Below are positions 15,316-25,900 of a stretch of DNA of 38,702 nucleotides, in pieces. The position numbers and the translations under genes were made by a program. The stretch spans positions 1 through 38,702 of the forward strand of contig DBMR01000064.1 in the NCBI GenBank assembly GCA_002298785.1. The letters run 5' to 3'. Origin of the DNA: Verrucomicrobia subdivision 3 bacterium UBA693. Its GTDB lineage: Bacteria > Verrucomicrobiota > Verrucomicrobiia > Limisphaerales > UBA8199. The notes below the pieces were generated by a model. That model worked only from the letters and a program-made list of their open reading frames with translations, ran no database searches and was not told the DNA's origin. Within the stretch, counting starts at the first letter, position 1. The number at the start of each line of letters is the position of its first letter.

Positions 15316-16788
15316 ATGAGAATACTATTGCTCTATCCCCCCACCCCGGGGACGTTTTGGAGCTTCAAACATGTGATGCGGTTTGTCTCCAAACGCGCGA
15401 GCCTGCCGCCGTTGGGACTGTTGACGCTCGCCGCCATGTTGCCTTCCGAATGGGAACTCCGCCTGCGCGACATGAATGTTGAGCCGTTGTCGGACGACGA
15501 CCTGCGTTGGGCCGATTACGTCATGCTGAGCGCCATGATCGTGCATAAAGAGGCGGTCATGGGCCTGTCGGAACGCTGCAATCGCCTGGGGAAGACCGTA
15601 ATTGCCGGGGGACCGCTCTTCTCCTCGGGGCGGGAAACTTTCCCACGCCTGCAACACTTTGTTTTGGGCGAGGCGGAGGAAATCATACCGCAACTGGTCG
15701 CAGACCTGCGTGCGGGAACCTTGCGCCCCACTTATGCCGGGGCTGGATGGCCGGATATCACCCGCTCCCCGATTCCCCGCTGGGATCTGCTCGACCCGCG
15801 GCATTATGTCACGATGGCCGTCCAGTTTTCGCGCGGGTGCCCCTTTGATTGCGAGTTTTGCGATATCCCAGGTTTAAACGGACGGGTGCCGCGCACCAAA
15901 ACTCCCGCGCAATTGGTGGCCGAATTGGAGCAACTGCGCTGCCGTGGCTGGAAAGACATGGTGTTTGTCGTCGATGACAATTTCATCGGTAATAAAAAAC
16001 AGACCAAAGAACTGTTGCGAGCGATGATTGAATGGCGGGAGCGCACCCGGGCGGCCATGGGCTTTCTGACCGAAGCCTCCGCCAACCTGGCGGATGACCC
16101 TGAACTCTGCGCCCTCATGGTCCGAGCCGGGTTCAAAAAGGTCTTCGTCGGCATCGAGACCCCATCGCTTTCGAGCCTTGAAGAGTGCCGAAAATTGCAG
16201 AACTGCCATCGCGACCTGGTCGAGACGATCAAGATCCTGCAGGCGGCCGGCCTCGAGGTGATGGGAGGGTTCATCGTCGGGTTCGACCATGACGGCGTGG
16301 ACATCTTCAAACGGCAGTTCGAGTTCATCCAGCGTTCCGGGGTGGTGACGGCTATGGTCGGTTTGCTCAACGCCCTGCCCAACACCCGGCTGCACCATCG
16401 ATTGACGAAGGAAGGCCGCATCGAATCGGATACCACCGGGAACAACACCGAGGCGAATCTCAATTTCCGCCCAAAATTGAGCCGCGAATTCCTGATCAAC
16501 GGCTACCGCGACCTGATGAAGCGACTCTATGAGCCCCGGCATTACTACGCGCGCATCCGGACCTTCCTGCAACGCCATGGACGGGGCGGCCCGCGCCTCA
16601 GATTGTCACGCTCGGATGTCCAGGCGTTTGTGAAATCCCTGTGGTTGTTGGGGGTCTGGCATCGTGGCCGTATTGCTTATTGGCGCCTGGTGGTGACGGC
16701 GCTCCTGACGCGGCCGCGTCAGTTTCCTAAAGCGATGGAACTGGCGATCCTCGGGTATCACTTCCGCCGCGTGGCGCGGGATTTGTAA
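15316..16788 (+). CDS. B12-binding domain radical SAM protein (DUF4070 type)
   Basis: This encodes 490 residues. Residues ~1-140 are a cobalamin-binding Rossmann domain, with PPLGLLTLAAMLP and IAGGPLF typical of this class. The radical SAM core follows, with its iron-sulfur cysteines C175, C179 and C182 in RGCPFDCEFCDI, then VPRTKTP and VDDNFIGNKKQ. The C-terminal part resembles DUF4070. Such enzymes cleave S-adenosylmethionine and often methylate unreactive carbons; the hopanoid methylase HpnP belongs to the same broad family, but nothing here identifies the substrate. The ATG at 15316 (MRILLLYPP) is the natural start. It is a lone gene, convergent with the beta-helix gene. Confidence 0.85.
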   Translation: MRILLLYPPTPGTFWSFKHVMRFVSKRASLPPLGLLTLAAMLPSEWELRLRDMNVEPLSDDDLRWADYVMLSAMIVHKEAVMGLSERCNRLGKTVIAGGPLFSSGRETFPRLQHFVLGEAEEIIPQLVADLRAGTLRPTYAGAGWPDITRSPIPRWDLLDPRHYVTMAVQFSRGCPFDCEFCDIPGLNGRVPRTKTPAQLVAELEQLRCRGWKDMVFVVDDNFIGNKKQTKELLRAMIEWRERTRAAMGFLTEASANLADDPELCALMVRAGFKKVFVGIETPSLSSLEECRKLQNCHRDLVETIKILQAAGLEVMGGFIVGFDHDGVDIFKRQFEFIQRSGVVTAMVGLLNALPNTRLHHRLTKEGRIESDTTGNNTEANLNFRPKLSREFLINGYRDLMKRLYEPRHYYARIRTFLQRHGRGGPRLRLSRSDVQAFVKSLWLLGVWHRGRIAYWRLVVTALLTRPRQFPKAMELAILGYHFRRVARDL

Positions 16789-16830
16789 ACTCCCGGCCAG
16801 CACGGCGAAAGTCGACGCGATTGGCTCCGC

Positions 16831-18765
16831 CTAATCTCCGCCCGGGTCATTGTGGCCGCGGGGCATGCCCGGCACGGTCACCCGGGCAAAACCTTTGCTG
16901 GTGTTGCCCTCCGTATCGCTGCAAGACACGGTGATGGTGTACATCCGCCCGCCGGGCCGGTTGGTTTCGGCGCGCAATTGCAGGGTCAGATCCCCCGTGA
17001 TTATCCAATCCGGCACCCCGTTGGTCCCTGGCTCGTTGCTCCTCACAGCGATGATTTTGGAGGTTACCGGCCCGCTTACGTCCGTGGCGTATACCGTGAT
17101 TTTGACCGGTTTAAGTTGGCCATCCGCCGGCATCAAAACCGACGGAGAAGCGACGATGGCCTGGATTTTCGGCGGGGTATGATCGGCAACGACAATCTGA
17201 GCGCTGCATTCCACCGGGGCAGCCTTGCCGTCCCACGCCAGCACGCTCACGACATGCACGCCTTTCGAGAGGATTCGATTGGCACTCAAATATACCGGGG
17301 CCGGCGGATGCGTCGCGTCCACGAAGTTGGTCCGGAATGGCGCGCCGTCCAGGCTCCAAACCACGGTCAAGGCGTCGCCATCAGGATCAAAGACGATCAC
17401 CCGCAGCGCTCCCATTGCCCCGCGGGAAGAGCTCATTTCAAAGTATCTCGACCCGGTGCAATAGACCTTGGGCGCTTGATTTTCGATCGCTCCGATGTCT
17501 CCAGCCGGCCCGCGGGGTCGCACAAAGCGCCGCTGATCGACGGTTAACGGGGTACCATCCGTGTCGAGAGCTGAGCCGGCGTCGAGAGCCGGGCTGCCGG
17601 GAACCAGACCGTGGGTCAAGGTCGGCCCGCCGTTGTCCTGGAGCGGTGAAAGCCGGGCGTCCAGCGGGGCATTCGCTTTGCCCACCAAATCCCCGTTCAC
17701 ACCGTTGGCAAACTCGCTGGAGCCATCGCTATCGAAGTTGTGCCCGAGCGATTCGAGGGCCGGATTCCCGACAGTGAAGAAGTTCGGCCCTTCGTTGGCC
17801 GCCACCAGCGTGTTCAAAAAGCGGTTGGTTTCGCCCAGGTTCCCGCGCAGCGCCGCGAGCACCACCGCGCCGTTGGTTGTTCCCGTGTTCCCGACCACCG
17901 TCGAGGAAACCACCTCCAGAACCGCACCTTCATTACCGAAGCACAGCGATAACAATCCGCTGGCGCTGGCATCCGTGGTGACCGAGTTACCGCTAATCGT
18001 ACAATTCCGGATTTTGCCCACCAATCCCTGGAAATTGACACCCCCGCCCTGAATGGCCGCGAAATTGCCGCTCACGGTCGAGCGTTCCGCCACAAACAGC
18101 GGGCTATGGAAGGTGGCAATGCCGCCGCCTGCGGCGGAGGCTTCGTTATCGCTAATGGTGGAATCCACCACCCTCAATGGTCCGGAGCTGAAAATACCCC
18201 CGCCGAAACCGGTGCCGCCGAATTCCGTCGGCGCGGTGTTGCCGGTGACCACACAATTACTCACGGTCAAATCACCCCGATTTAGAATGGCGCCGCCCAG
18301 GTTGGAGGCATCGCCTGAGATGTTCAACGCCCGACCGTTTCGCAGGGTCATCCCGGCTATCGTGACCACGCCGGTTCGGACGTTAAAAAGCCGGAAGCTG
18401 GGGACGTTGGTGCCGTCATAGCGCATCACGGTCAGGCGCTCGGGGCCGGGACCGAGAATCTTCAGGTCTTCCGTGATAAATAATTGGTTGGACAACACAA
18501 TGGTTGCAGGGCAGCGCAGCGCGAACCAGATCTTATCGCCGGCGGCGGCGTTGCTGATCGCCTCTCGCAGCGAGCCGGGACCGGAATCGAGCGTGCTCGT
18601 GACGCACCAGAAATTGGTGCCGAAGCCGGGTCGCCACTTCGGATCCAATCTCAATTGCACCGGATCTTGAGAATCAATCGGTGTGACAAAACGGGCTTGA
18701 GGCCCCACGGCATTGACACAGAACGCCGCCAAGGAAACGCACAGGGTGGCAAGGGTAGTTTTCAT
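16831..18765 (-). CDS. exported right-handed beta-helix protein with choice-of-anchor Q domain
   Basis: This encodes 644 residues. A signal peptide is seen at 1-20 (MKTTLATLCVSLAAFCVNAV). Residues ~50-330 contain a CSLREA-like opening (VTSTLDSGPGSLREAI) and repeated parallel beta-helix coils such as NCVVTGNTA, DSTISDNEA and NCTISGNSV. Residues ~370-435 match the choice-of-anchor Q domain (SPLQDNGGPTLTHGLVPGSP ... GDIGAIE). The last ~200 residues look like two Ig/PKD-like beta domains. It is secreted or surface-bound; proteins of this architecture are common in Verrucomicrobiota, and the ligand is unknown. It is divergent from the GH123-like gene. Confidence 0.8.
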   Translation of the reverse strand: MKTTLATLCVSLAAFCVNAVGPQARFVTPIDSQDPVQLRLDPKWRPGFGTNFWCVTSTLDSGPGSLREAISNAAAGDKIWFALRCPATIVLSNQLFITEDLKILGPGPERLTVMRYDGTNVPSFRLFNVRTGVVTIAGMTLRNGRALNISGDASNLGGAILNRGDLTVSNCVVTGNTAPTEFGGTGFGGGIFSSGPLRVVDSTISDNEASAAGGGIATFHSPLFVAERSTVSGNFAAIQGGGVNFQGLVGKIRNCTISGNSVTTDASASGLLSLCFGNEGAVLEVVSSTVVGNTGTTNGAVVLAALRGNLGETNRFLNTLVAANEGPNFFTVGNPALESLGHNFDSDGSSEFANGVNGDLVGKANAPLDARLSPLQDNGGPTLTHGLVPGSPALDAGSALDTDGTPLTVDQRRFVRPRGPAGDIGAIENQAPKVYCTGSRYFEMSSSRGAMGALRVIVFDPDGDALTVVWSLDGAPFRTNFVDATHPPAPVYLSANRILSKGVHVVSVLAWDGKAAPVECSAQIVVADHTPPKIQAIVASPSVLMPADGQLKPVKITVYATDVSGPVTSKIIAVRSNEPGTNGVPDWIITGDLTLQLRAETNRPGGRMYTITVSCSDTEGNTSKGFARVTVPGMPRGHNDPGGD

Positions 18766-18864
18766 ACGAGTGAATGTTGAGGTCTGTCGGATGAAACACT
18801 AAGCCATGTTAGGCAGACTGCAACCGGGTTTTTCCTTTCACGCGCCCGGCGCAAACGTTAAACC

Positions 18865-21387
18865 GTGACGGTGCAGAAGATTATCCAAATTGCTTTTCTC
18901 GCCAGCGCCACCCTCTTGGCCGGGTCGCGCTCCCTAACGGCGGCTGGAATTCTGTTCGATTTCGAGGACCCGTCCGAGTTGCGCGCCTGGCATGACGAGG
19001 GTCGCACCACGCTCGGGCCGGGTAAATCGGTGGAGATCACCAACGGCTTCGCTTCTTCCGGAAAATACGCCCTGCGCTTCGCCACCCCCAAATGGAAAAC
19101 CGGCATGCCGCAATGGCCTGCGTTTGAGTGTGATCCCCCGCTCACCAATTGGTCGGAATTCGACCGCCTCGTCCTCGACGTGACCAATCCTGGCGATCAA
19201 CCGCAAACGCTGTCATTCTTTATCACGGACAGCAAAGTCGCCACGCGCGAGGGACTGGCGCAGACCGCCCGGGTGCCGGCCCGGACGTTCCAGCCGATCA
19301 CGATTCACTTATCGGGTTTGCGTGAGAGAGGGGTGAACCCGGCGGACATTCGACGGATACACTTCTTCACGACCGAACCGGTCGGTGACCTGGATTTGCG
19401 GATCGACCGCATACGGCTGTTGCACGCCGGAGAAGAGGACGCTTCGTTGCCGTTAGCCTTCCTGCGCGAGATTGGTGCCTTGCGTTTGGCGGAGGCGGTA
19501 GCGCTCAAACAATCCTTGGACGAAGCCACCGCCCGGATGACGACACAGGTGCGCGCCTTGCCGGAGTCAAAGGCGTGGCTCAGCCAGGAATTGACGGCAC
19601 TCGATACCCGGGTCGCGCTGTTGGACCAGGATTTGCGGGCGGGCGCGGATCCGGTGCTCCAGGCGGAGGAGGAAATCACCTCCATCAAAGGGCAGATGGC
19701 GCGACTCGACTCACTGCTCGAGTGGCGGAAACGGTTCGAGCCGCTGCGCAAAAAGCTCCAACACCATGCTGCCGGCAAGGACCTGGTGATCGGCTTCGCC
19801 ACTGCCATGGAGAAGATCGCGCCTCGAACCCGGCCGGTGCCCGCCCAGGTCACTAACAGCATGGAACTCAGCCTCGCACGGAATGAACGCGAGAGCTTTC
19901 AGGTGCTGGCGTGGGCCGGGGCCGGCATGGTCCGGCAAGTCACCGTCAAGGCGGGTGATTTGGCTACGACGAAGGGCCGCGCCCTAGCGGCCACTAACAT
20001 AACCACATCGTTGATGGGCTATGTCCAAACCACGACCACGCCGCCCTACGGCACTGCCTACACGGGCTGGTGGCCGGACCCGATCCTGGATTATACCAAT
20101 ACCACGGACATCGCCGCGGGCGACGTCCAATCGTTTTGGATCCGGGTCCGCGTGCCGGAAGACCAGCCGCCGGGTATATATAAAGGACGATTACAGGTGC
20201 TGGTCGAGGGCCGGGAGGCCTTCGCGTTCAAACTGTCGGTCCGTGTGTTTGACTTCACCCTGCCTCGGGTTTCCCCGCTGCCGCTCGCCGTCACTTTTTC
20301 TCCGGAAGAGAATGCCCTGCCCGAAACCCGGGAGGTGCAGGCACAATGGCGTAAATCACCCGACTACCCGCTCAACGCCTGGAAACGGCACCGCGCCCGC
20401 TGGGCGGAGTTCCTGTCCGAATACTACCTGACGTACGATAGTCTGTATCACCGCGGCCAGCCGGATTTTGAATTGCTGCAAACCCTCGCCGCGAGGGGAA
20501 AACTGGGACGTTTCAATCTGGGGTATTACGACTACGTGCCGGCGGAACCGGGCGGGCTCGAAGCGTGGAAAGCGCGCACGCTGCCACGATTGCGCGAGGC
20601 CTATGCGCGCGCTCGAGAATTGGGAATGCTGCCCCAGGCGTATATTTATGGCTGCGACGAGGTGACCGAAAAATTCTTCCCGCAAGTGGAGCAGGCTGCG
20701 ACCATTCTCAAGCAGGAATTTCCCGAAGCCCTTATCATGACCACCACCTACGATCACAGCTTCGGAACGGGTTCCGTGATCAAATCTGTGGACGCGTTCT
20801 GTCCGCTGACGCCGAAGTTCGATCCGGAAAAGGCCGCGGCCGCACGAGGACAGGGCAAGCAGGTCTGGTGGTATATTTGCTGTGGACCGCACCCACCGCA
20901 CGCAAACATGTTCATCGAACTGCCCGCGATCGAGGGCCGAATTCTCATGGGAGCCATGACCGCCAAATACCGGCCAGACGGCTTTCTCTATTACCAGATC
21001 AGCATCTGGAACTCTGAGCATTGTCTCACCGGCGGGCCATTCACGAATTGGGACCCGCGCAGTTGGACGGTTTATCACGGGGACGGTTCCTGGACATGCG
21101 TCGGTCCGGACGGCACGCCGTTACCCACGATTCGGCTCGAAAATTTCCGGGATGGTCTGGAGGACTATGCCTACGTAAAACTGCTGGAACAGGAGATTGC
21201 GAGAGTGGAATCGTCCGGGCGCAAGGAATCCGGGCGCCGGGAATGGCTGACACGTGCCCGAGCCTGCCTCGAGGTGCCCGTGGGGCTGGTGCAAAGCCGC
21301 ACGGAATTCTCCCACGATCCGGCGCAGGTCTACGCCTTCCGCCAAAAAGTGGCCGAAACCCTCGAGCGCGGCCACGCCTTCAAATAA
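18865..21387 (+). CDS. exported DUF4091 / GH123-like glycoside hydrolase
   Basis: This encodes 840 residues starting with GTG, with no good ribosome binding site. A signal peptide is seen at 1-27. Residues ~29-190 form a beta-sandwich like a carbohydrate-binding module (ILFDFEDPSELRAW ... DLRIDRIRLL). Residues ~205-300 are helical and charged, perhaps coiled coil. The rest is the catalytic part with an adjacent acid pair D598-E599 (YIYGCDEV), as used by GH123 N-acetylgalactosaminidases, and a DUF4091 C-terminus (GDGSW ... RLENFRDGLEDYAYVKLLEQ). It is probably periplasmic or secreted and may attack amino-sugar glycans; the substrate is inferred only from the family. Confidence 0.8.
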   Translation: MTVQKIIQIAFLASATLLAGSRSLTAAGILFDFEDPSELRAWHDEGRTTLGPGKSVEITNGFASSGKYALRFATPKWKTGMPQWPAFECDPPLTNWSEFDRLVLDVTNPGDQPQTLSFFITDSKVATREGLAQTARVPARTFQPITIHLSGLRERGVNPADIRRIHFFTTEPVGDLDLRIDRIRLLHAGEEDASLPLAFLREIGALRLAEAVALKQSLDEATARMTTQVRALPESKAWLSQELTALDTRVALLDQDLRAGADPVLQAEEEITSIKGQMARLDSLLEWRKRFEPLRKKLQHHAAGKDLVIGFATAMEKIAPRTRPVPAQVTNSMELSLARNERESFQVLAWAGAGMVRQVTVKAGDLATTKGRALAATNITTSLMGYVQTTTTPPYGTAYTGWWPDPILDYTNTTDIAAGDVQSFWIRVRVPEDQPPGIYKGRLQVLVEGREAFAFKLSVRVFDFTLPRVSPLPLAVTFSPEENALPETREVQAQWRKSPDYPLNAWKRHRARWAEFLSEYYLTYDSLYHRGQPDFELLQTLAARGKLGRFNLGYYDYVPAEPGGLEAWKARTLPRLREAYARARELGMLPQAYIYGCDEVTEKFFPQVEQAATILKQEFPEALIMTTTYDHSFGTGSVIKSVDAFCPLTPKFDPEKAAAARGQGKQVWWYICCGPHPPHANMFIELPAIEGRILMGAMTAKYRPDGFLYYQISIWNSEHCLTGGPFTNWDPRSWTVYHGDGSWTCVGPDGTPLPTIRLENFRDGLEDYAYVKLLEQEIARVESSGRKESGRREWLTRARACLEVPVGLVQSRTEFSHDPAQVYAFRQKVAETLERGHAFK

Positions 21388-21408
21388 ATCTAGCAACTGT
21401 AGCGCAAC

Positions 21409-22572
21409 TCAACGCGGCGCGGGGGCGAACAGGGCGCAAACCGGGGCCCCAACTTCGATGGCGGTCCCGGTAGGGGCGAGCCTGCCGAAGGTATCATCAA
21501 CCCGGAAGACGCAGACGTTGTTTGAGTCCTGATTGGCAGCCAGCAGCCACTGACCGGAAGGATCCAAAGTGAAGTGACGCGGAGTTTTTCCTCCGGAGGG
21601 TTGAAAGCCGGCCGAGGTGAGCCGGCCGGTTTTGGCGTCCACGGCGAAGATGGCGATGCTGTCATGGCCACGATTCGAGCCGTAAACAAATTTTCCGGAG
21701 GGATGCATCGCCACCTCGGCACAGGTACTTTTCCCGGAAAAATCCGCCGGCAAAGCCGACACCGAGCCGAGGGGCGCTAAGGAGCCGCGGCGCGCGTCGT
21801 ACTTGAAGGAGGTAATCGTCGAGTCGAGTTCGTTGATGACAAACAGGAACTTGCCGTTGGGATGAAAAGCGAAATGCCGCGGGCCGGCACCCGGCTGGAG
21901 TGTGGCGAAAGGCGGGGCGTTGGGCGTTAGCAGAGCCTTGCGCGCGTCCAGTTGATAGCACAAAACCTGGTCGAGGCCGAGGTCACAGGCGAGCACGAAG
22001 CGCTCCCGTGGATCGGGCAGAATGAAATGCGCGTGCGGCCCGGATTGGCGGCTTTTGTTGATGCTGGAACCGTGATGCTGGATCGGGGTCTGCAACGCTC
22101 CGAGGGTGCCGTCGGGCTGGAGCTGCAAGCTCGCGACACTGCCGTTGCCGTAATTGGCCACGAATAGACCTCGTCCCCGGCTATCGACGGAGAGGTGGCA
22201 GGGACCCGTGCCTCCGGAGGACTGCTGGTTCAGCAGGCTCAAGCGCCCGGATTGGGGATCCCGGCGAAAGGCGGTGATCACACCGCTCGGTTTACCTTCA
22301 AACTGGCCGACTTCTCCGGCGGCATAGAGCACTTTGCCGTTGGGATGCAGGGCCAGAAAACTGGGGTTCTTGGTCTCCGCCGCCAGTTCGGGAGCGGTCA
22401 ACGCGCCGGACTTTGGGTCGAAGCGTGAAACGTAAATCCCGAGGCTCCGACCGGAGGTGTAGGTGCCGAAATAGACGAAAGCCCCGGCGCCAGACGAGGA
22501 TCCAGGCTCAGGGTTGGCCAGTAAGGTGCACGCGGGCAGGGCAGCCATAATGAGTAGCAGAGAGGTTTGCAT
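21409..22572 (-). CDS. lactonase family seven-bladed beta-propeller protein (exported)
   Basis: This encodes 387 residues. The hydrophobic N-terminus (MQTSLLLIMAALPACTLLA) is a signal peptide and may be a lipoprotein signal with Cys15, although Pro at -2 is unusual. The rest shows repeated propeller blades with motifs HPNGKVLYAAGE, GTGPCHLSVD, GPRHFAFHPNGKFLFVINE and TPRHFTLDPSGQWLLAANQD. This is the pattern of Pfam lactonase PF10282, which includes 6-phosphogluconolactonase Pgl. Because it is exported, a role in sugar-lactone hydrolysis outside the cytoplasm is more likely than one in the pentose phosphate pathway. It is convergent with the GH123-like gene, 21 bases apart. Confidence 0.82.
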   Translation of the reverse strand: MQTSLLLIMAALPACTLLANPEPGSSSGAGAFVYFGTYTSGRSLGIYVSRFDPKSGALTAPELAAETKNPSFLALHPNGKVLYAAGEVGQFEGKPSGVITAFRRDPQSGRLSLLNQQSSGGTGPCHLSVDSRGRGLFVANYGNGSVASLQLQPDGTLGALQTPIQHHGSSINKSRQSGPHAHFILPDPRERFVLACDLGLDQVLCYQLDARKALLTPNAPPFATLQPGAGPRHFAFHPNGKFLFVINELDSTITSFKYDARRGSLAPLGSVSALPADFSGKSTCAEVAMHPSGKFVYGSNRGHDSIAIFAVDAKTGRLTSAGFQPSGGKTPRHFTLDPSGQWLLAANQDSNNVCVFRVDDTFGRLAPTGTAIEVGAPVCALFAPAPR

Positions 22573-22641
22573 GAACTCAAAAAGCAGGAAATCCGAAAAA
22601 GTTAAAGCGCGAAAAGACTTTGGAAAAGGGCCAGTTCAGGG

Positions 22642-22670
22642 TTGACAATTTGGGTTGCCCCCAGAAGAGT
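22642..22670 (+). promoter_or_regulatory. possible promoter of the small Cys/His gene
   Basis: A perfect TTGACA at 22642-22647 is followed after 17 bases by AAGAGT, a poor -10 box, 25 bases before the ATG at 22695. The -35 match is good and the -10 weak. Confidence 0.3.
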
Positions 22671-22694
22671 GAGGCAGTCGCACCTGGGTAGCTC

Positions 22695-22904
22695 ATGATC
22701 TTGGCCGGTCAACTTGAATTCTCACTCCGAGTAGCCGTATGTGCTTGGTGCAAGCCGCCGGTGCCGGGCGGCGAGATGATCTCGCACGGCATTTGCCCGC
22801 GGCATCTCAAAAAGATGCGCGGGGCCGCTCCCACGCGCCGTCGCAAAACGAAATCAACGCACTCGCGCGAGGATTCAGTTTTCGATTTTCTCACCCAAAA
22901 CTGA
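22695..22904 (+). CDS. small Cys/His-motif protein
   Basis: This encodes 69 residues. C16-x2-C19 (VCAWCKPP) and H31-x2-C34-x2-H37 (SHGICPRHLKKM) could form one metal site. The pattern resembles short zinc-finger-like proteins often seen beside response regulators, but that link is not visible here. The C-terminal half is basic (TRRRKTKS). Its last 30 bases overlap the 3' end of the giant gene on the opposite strand. The function is unknown. Confidence 0.55.
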   Translation: MILAGQLEFSLRVAVCAWCKPPVPGGEMISHGICPRHLKKMRGAAPTRRRKTKSTHSREDSVFDFLTQN

Positions 22905-25900
22905 GCCGCGGGCGCGGAGCAGCAGTCCCATCGCCAGCACCATTCCTCCCAACACCAGGCCCGTGGTGAGCAGCGAGGATCGCCGGGCGGCCGCCTTCAC
23001 ATTCAAGCGCAGGTCCGCATTGGGATCCACCAGCACCGCCCGCTTGAAAGTCAGGAGCCGACCTTGCATCGGAAGGCTGGCGCGCAAGGCGGACGGGTTG
23101 GCCAGGGCGGCGTCCTGCTGCTGCACCAGGCGTTCCGCCAACCGCATGAGCGCGGCGTTGTCGTCGGCAGAATTGCGCTCGATGATCTCACGGGCGTCCT
23201 GCTGCGTGTAATTCGCCTCCTGGCGACCCCGCAACTCGCGCAACTTGGCGGCCACCGGACCGGCCTCGGGCGCGGTGCCGGATTGACGCACATTCAAACC
23301 CACCAACGCCTGCTGCAGTTTGACGTTGTGCAATTGCACCCGGGCATCTTCGTTGAAAGCGGCGTCGTGGGAGGAGAGACCGTAGGCCGCCTGGAAGGAA
23401 CGGCGCGCTTGCTGCGGATCGCCCTGCTGCAACGCTGAGTTGCCCGCCGCCAGCAGCGCTTCGGCTTGCCGGGTGCGTTCCTGTTGTTGCGCGGTTTCGG
23501 TCTGCAGATAATTCTGAAGATCGGTCAGCTCTGCGATCGGAGAGGTTGCCTCGGACTGCAACTGCAAAGCACCCGTCCATTTCCTCACGCGCCATTTGTC
23601 AGCGAGCGAGACGCGCCAGGTGATGTTCTCCAGCGGCAGGTCAAACCGGGGGGCGGCGAGATCCAGGTCCAGCTCCCGCGCGCGTTGCACGTTCGCTTTG
23701 ACGCTGTAGAACAACTCGACCGCGATTGTTTTGGCGCCACCCGCCGGCTTCTCCAACGGAATCAAATACCGGTCCTGCTCTCGCCAGGGCCACATCCCGG
23801 CGCCGTTAACGAACGCAAACCAAAACCGCGCCCCGGCCGGGAGACTCACGTGCAGCAGGCGCTTGTCCCCGGGGACCATTTCCAGGCGCGCCTGCGTCAG
23901 CATCGCACCGTCGTCCGCAATTGCGGAAGTAAACGTAACTTCCGTCACGCGCGCTTCGAGCAGTTTGGCTGGTTCATGGCGTTCGAGTCGCAGCGGCAAT
24001 TCAAAGGCGGGATCGACCAACCGGAAAGCCAGCGTGGCGGCCGAAGCCTTGAGCCCCTGCTGCAGCGCCCGGGGAATGCCCTGCCACTCCGTCGTCTGCA
24101 ACGTGGCCGGCGCGCCCTCGACGCGCACTTGCAGCCGGCCCTGCGCTTGCACCGTCACGAAGCCGCGCTGCAACCCAGCATCGACGGTCTGCAATCCACG
24201 CAGGAGGGTCTCGGTGGCATTCTCCTTGAGGGGCAATTGGTAAAATACCTGCAGCATAAAGACGCCGAGAACGCGCCGCTGCAGCTTGACTTCCCACGTG
24301 CGGAAGCCATTTGTCGATGATTCGCTGGACAAGAAATCGCTAACGAGCTCATTTTGGAAGCGCACGCTCTCAGCATTATCGGGCAGGCGGACGAGGCAGG
24401 TTTTCAGTCCCGTATTTTCGATTTGATACTGGAGGTTCGCTGACACCAGGAGATGCCCTTCGTTTACCTGGACCTGCTGCAGGCTGTTAACCTGAACCCA
24501 GGGATCGACCTGTTCCAGGTCCAACGTGAGCCGACGCTGCGTTTGCAGCACCCGGAACGCCAGCACGCCCTTTTGTTTCACCCCCGATTTTTGCGGATCC
24601 AACTGGGCCAGGCCTTCGCTCGCTGTGGTCTGCAAGCGCAACCCCTGCTCCGGCACGATCAGCAGCGTGCCCCGCATTTTAGCCGCTTCACGGAATGTGA
24701 CCTGCGGCACGACCCAGCCTCGGGAGGCTTTAAGTCCGGCGCCCGCCAGGCTCAGCGCGAAGGTTTTCCGACCCTCCGTGCGTCCCTTCAGATGCAGGGT
24801 AATGACTCGCCCGGCATCCGATTTCAATTCCGTCCAGTGGCTTAACGCGTCGCCGCTGATGGATTCGACATCCAGGCCGGCAGGCAAAGCAAAGCTCAGC
24901 TTAAAAATCCCGGCACGGGTGATGTCCACCGTAGCCGACACGGCCAGCACCACCCGATCCTCTGCGAGCGAGAGGGTGTCCTGGGTATCGACGCGCACGT
25001 CCGGTTCAACCGCCGAGGCTTGGATGCTCGCGGTCGCGCCCTTTTCGGCGTAACGAAAGGCGCGCCGCAAACCGAGCCCGGGAATCTGCCCCTGCAATGT
25101 CGCGAGGGGCATGGTCGGGAAATCCTCCAGATTGATGGGCGAACACCCCTGCTCCACCGCGGCATCAAGCTGCACCTCCGCTCCGGTGGCAATGCCGAGC
25201 ACGCCGATCTGCCCGGCGGCGCCGATGACACTCAACAAAGCGACGCTGTTGGTGATGGGCAACGCGCCGGTTGGCAACTGCGAACGAACCACAAACGCAA
25301 AGGGCCGGGATTGCGGCGAGCTGAGGCGCACCCGCAGTTGACGCGTATCCGGGTCAAACCGCCAGAAAGCGACGTGGGCCGAACCCGGCATTTGCACGGC
25401 GACATTGGCCAAGGCCTGGACGTTGGTGGTCGAAGTGTCCGTGATTTCGGTGATGGTCCAGCCTTTCGGAACATCCAGGAGCATTTCGCTCAGCTCGCCT
25501 TGAGCCGGCCGGATGGAGACGAGGTGCACTCCCTCGATCACACCGGCGGCCGGCGCGTAAAGCTGGGCAAGGTCGGCGTAAAAAGTGGATTTTTCGCTCT
25601 TAAGATCGCGGGTGCGCGGTTTCCAGTTAATCCAAGACTCGCCTCGTGGCGCCAGGACCAGGCGACTCACGGTGTTGCTGCCAGTGAGCTCGCGTTGGAT
25701 CGACGCCGCGTCCGCTGACAACACCACCACATCCTGATTCACAATGGTGAGTTGGACGCGATTGACGAGACTGGTGGCGACCGGCAATTGCAGGGCGGTT
25801 TCCTGATCGCGCCGGACGACCTTTAGTTCGTAATTCATCTCGAGATCAAACACGCCCTTTTTGTTGGCGACCACCTGGTGCAGGCGCCGTCCACCCAGCG

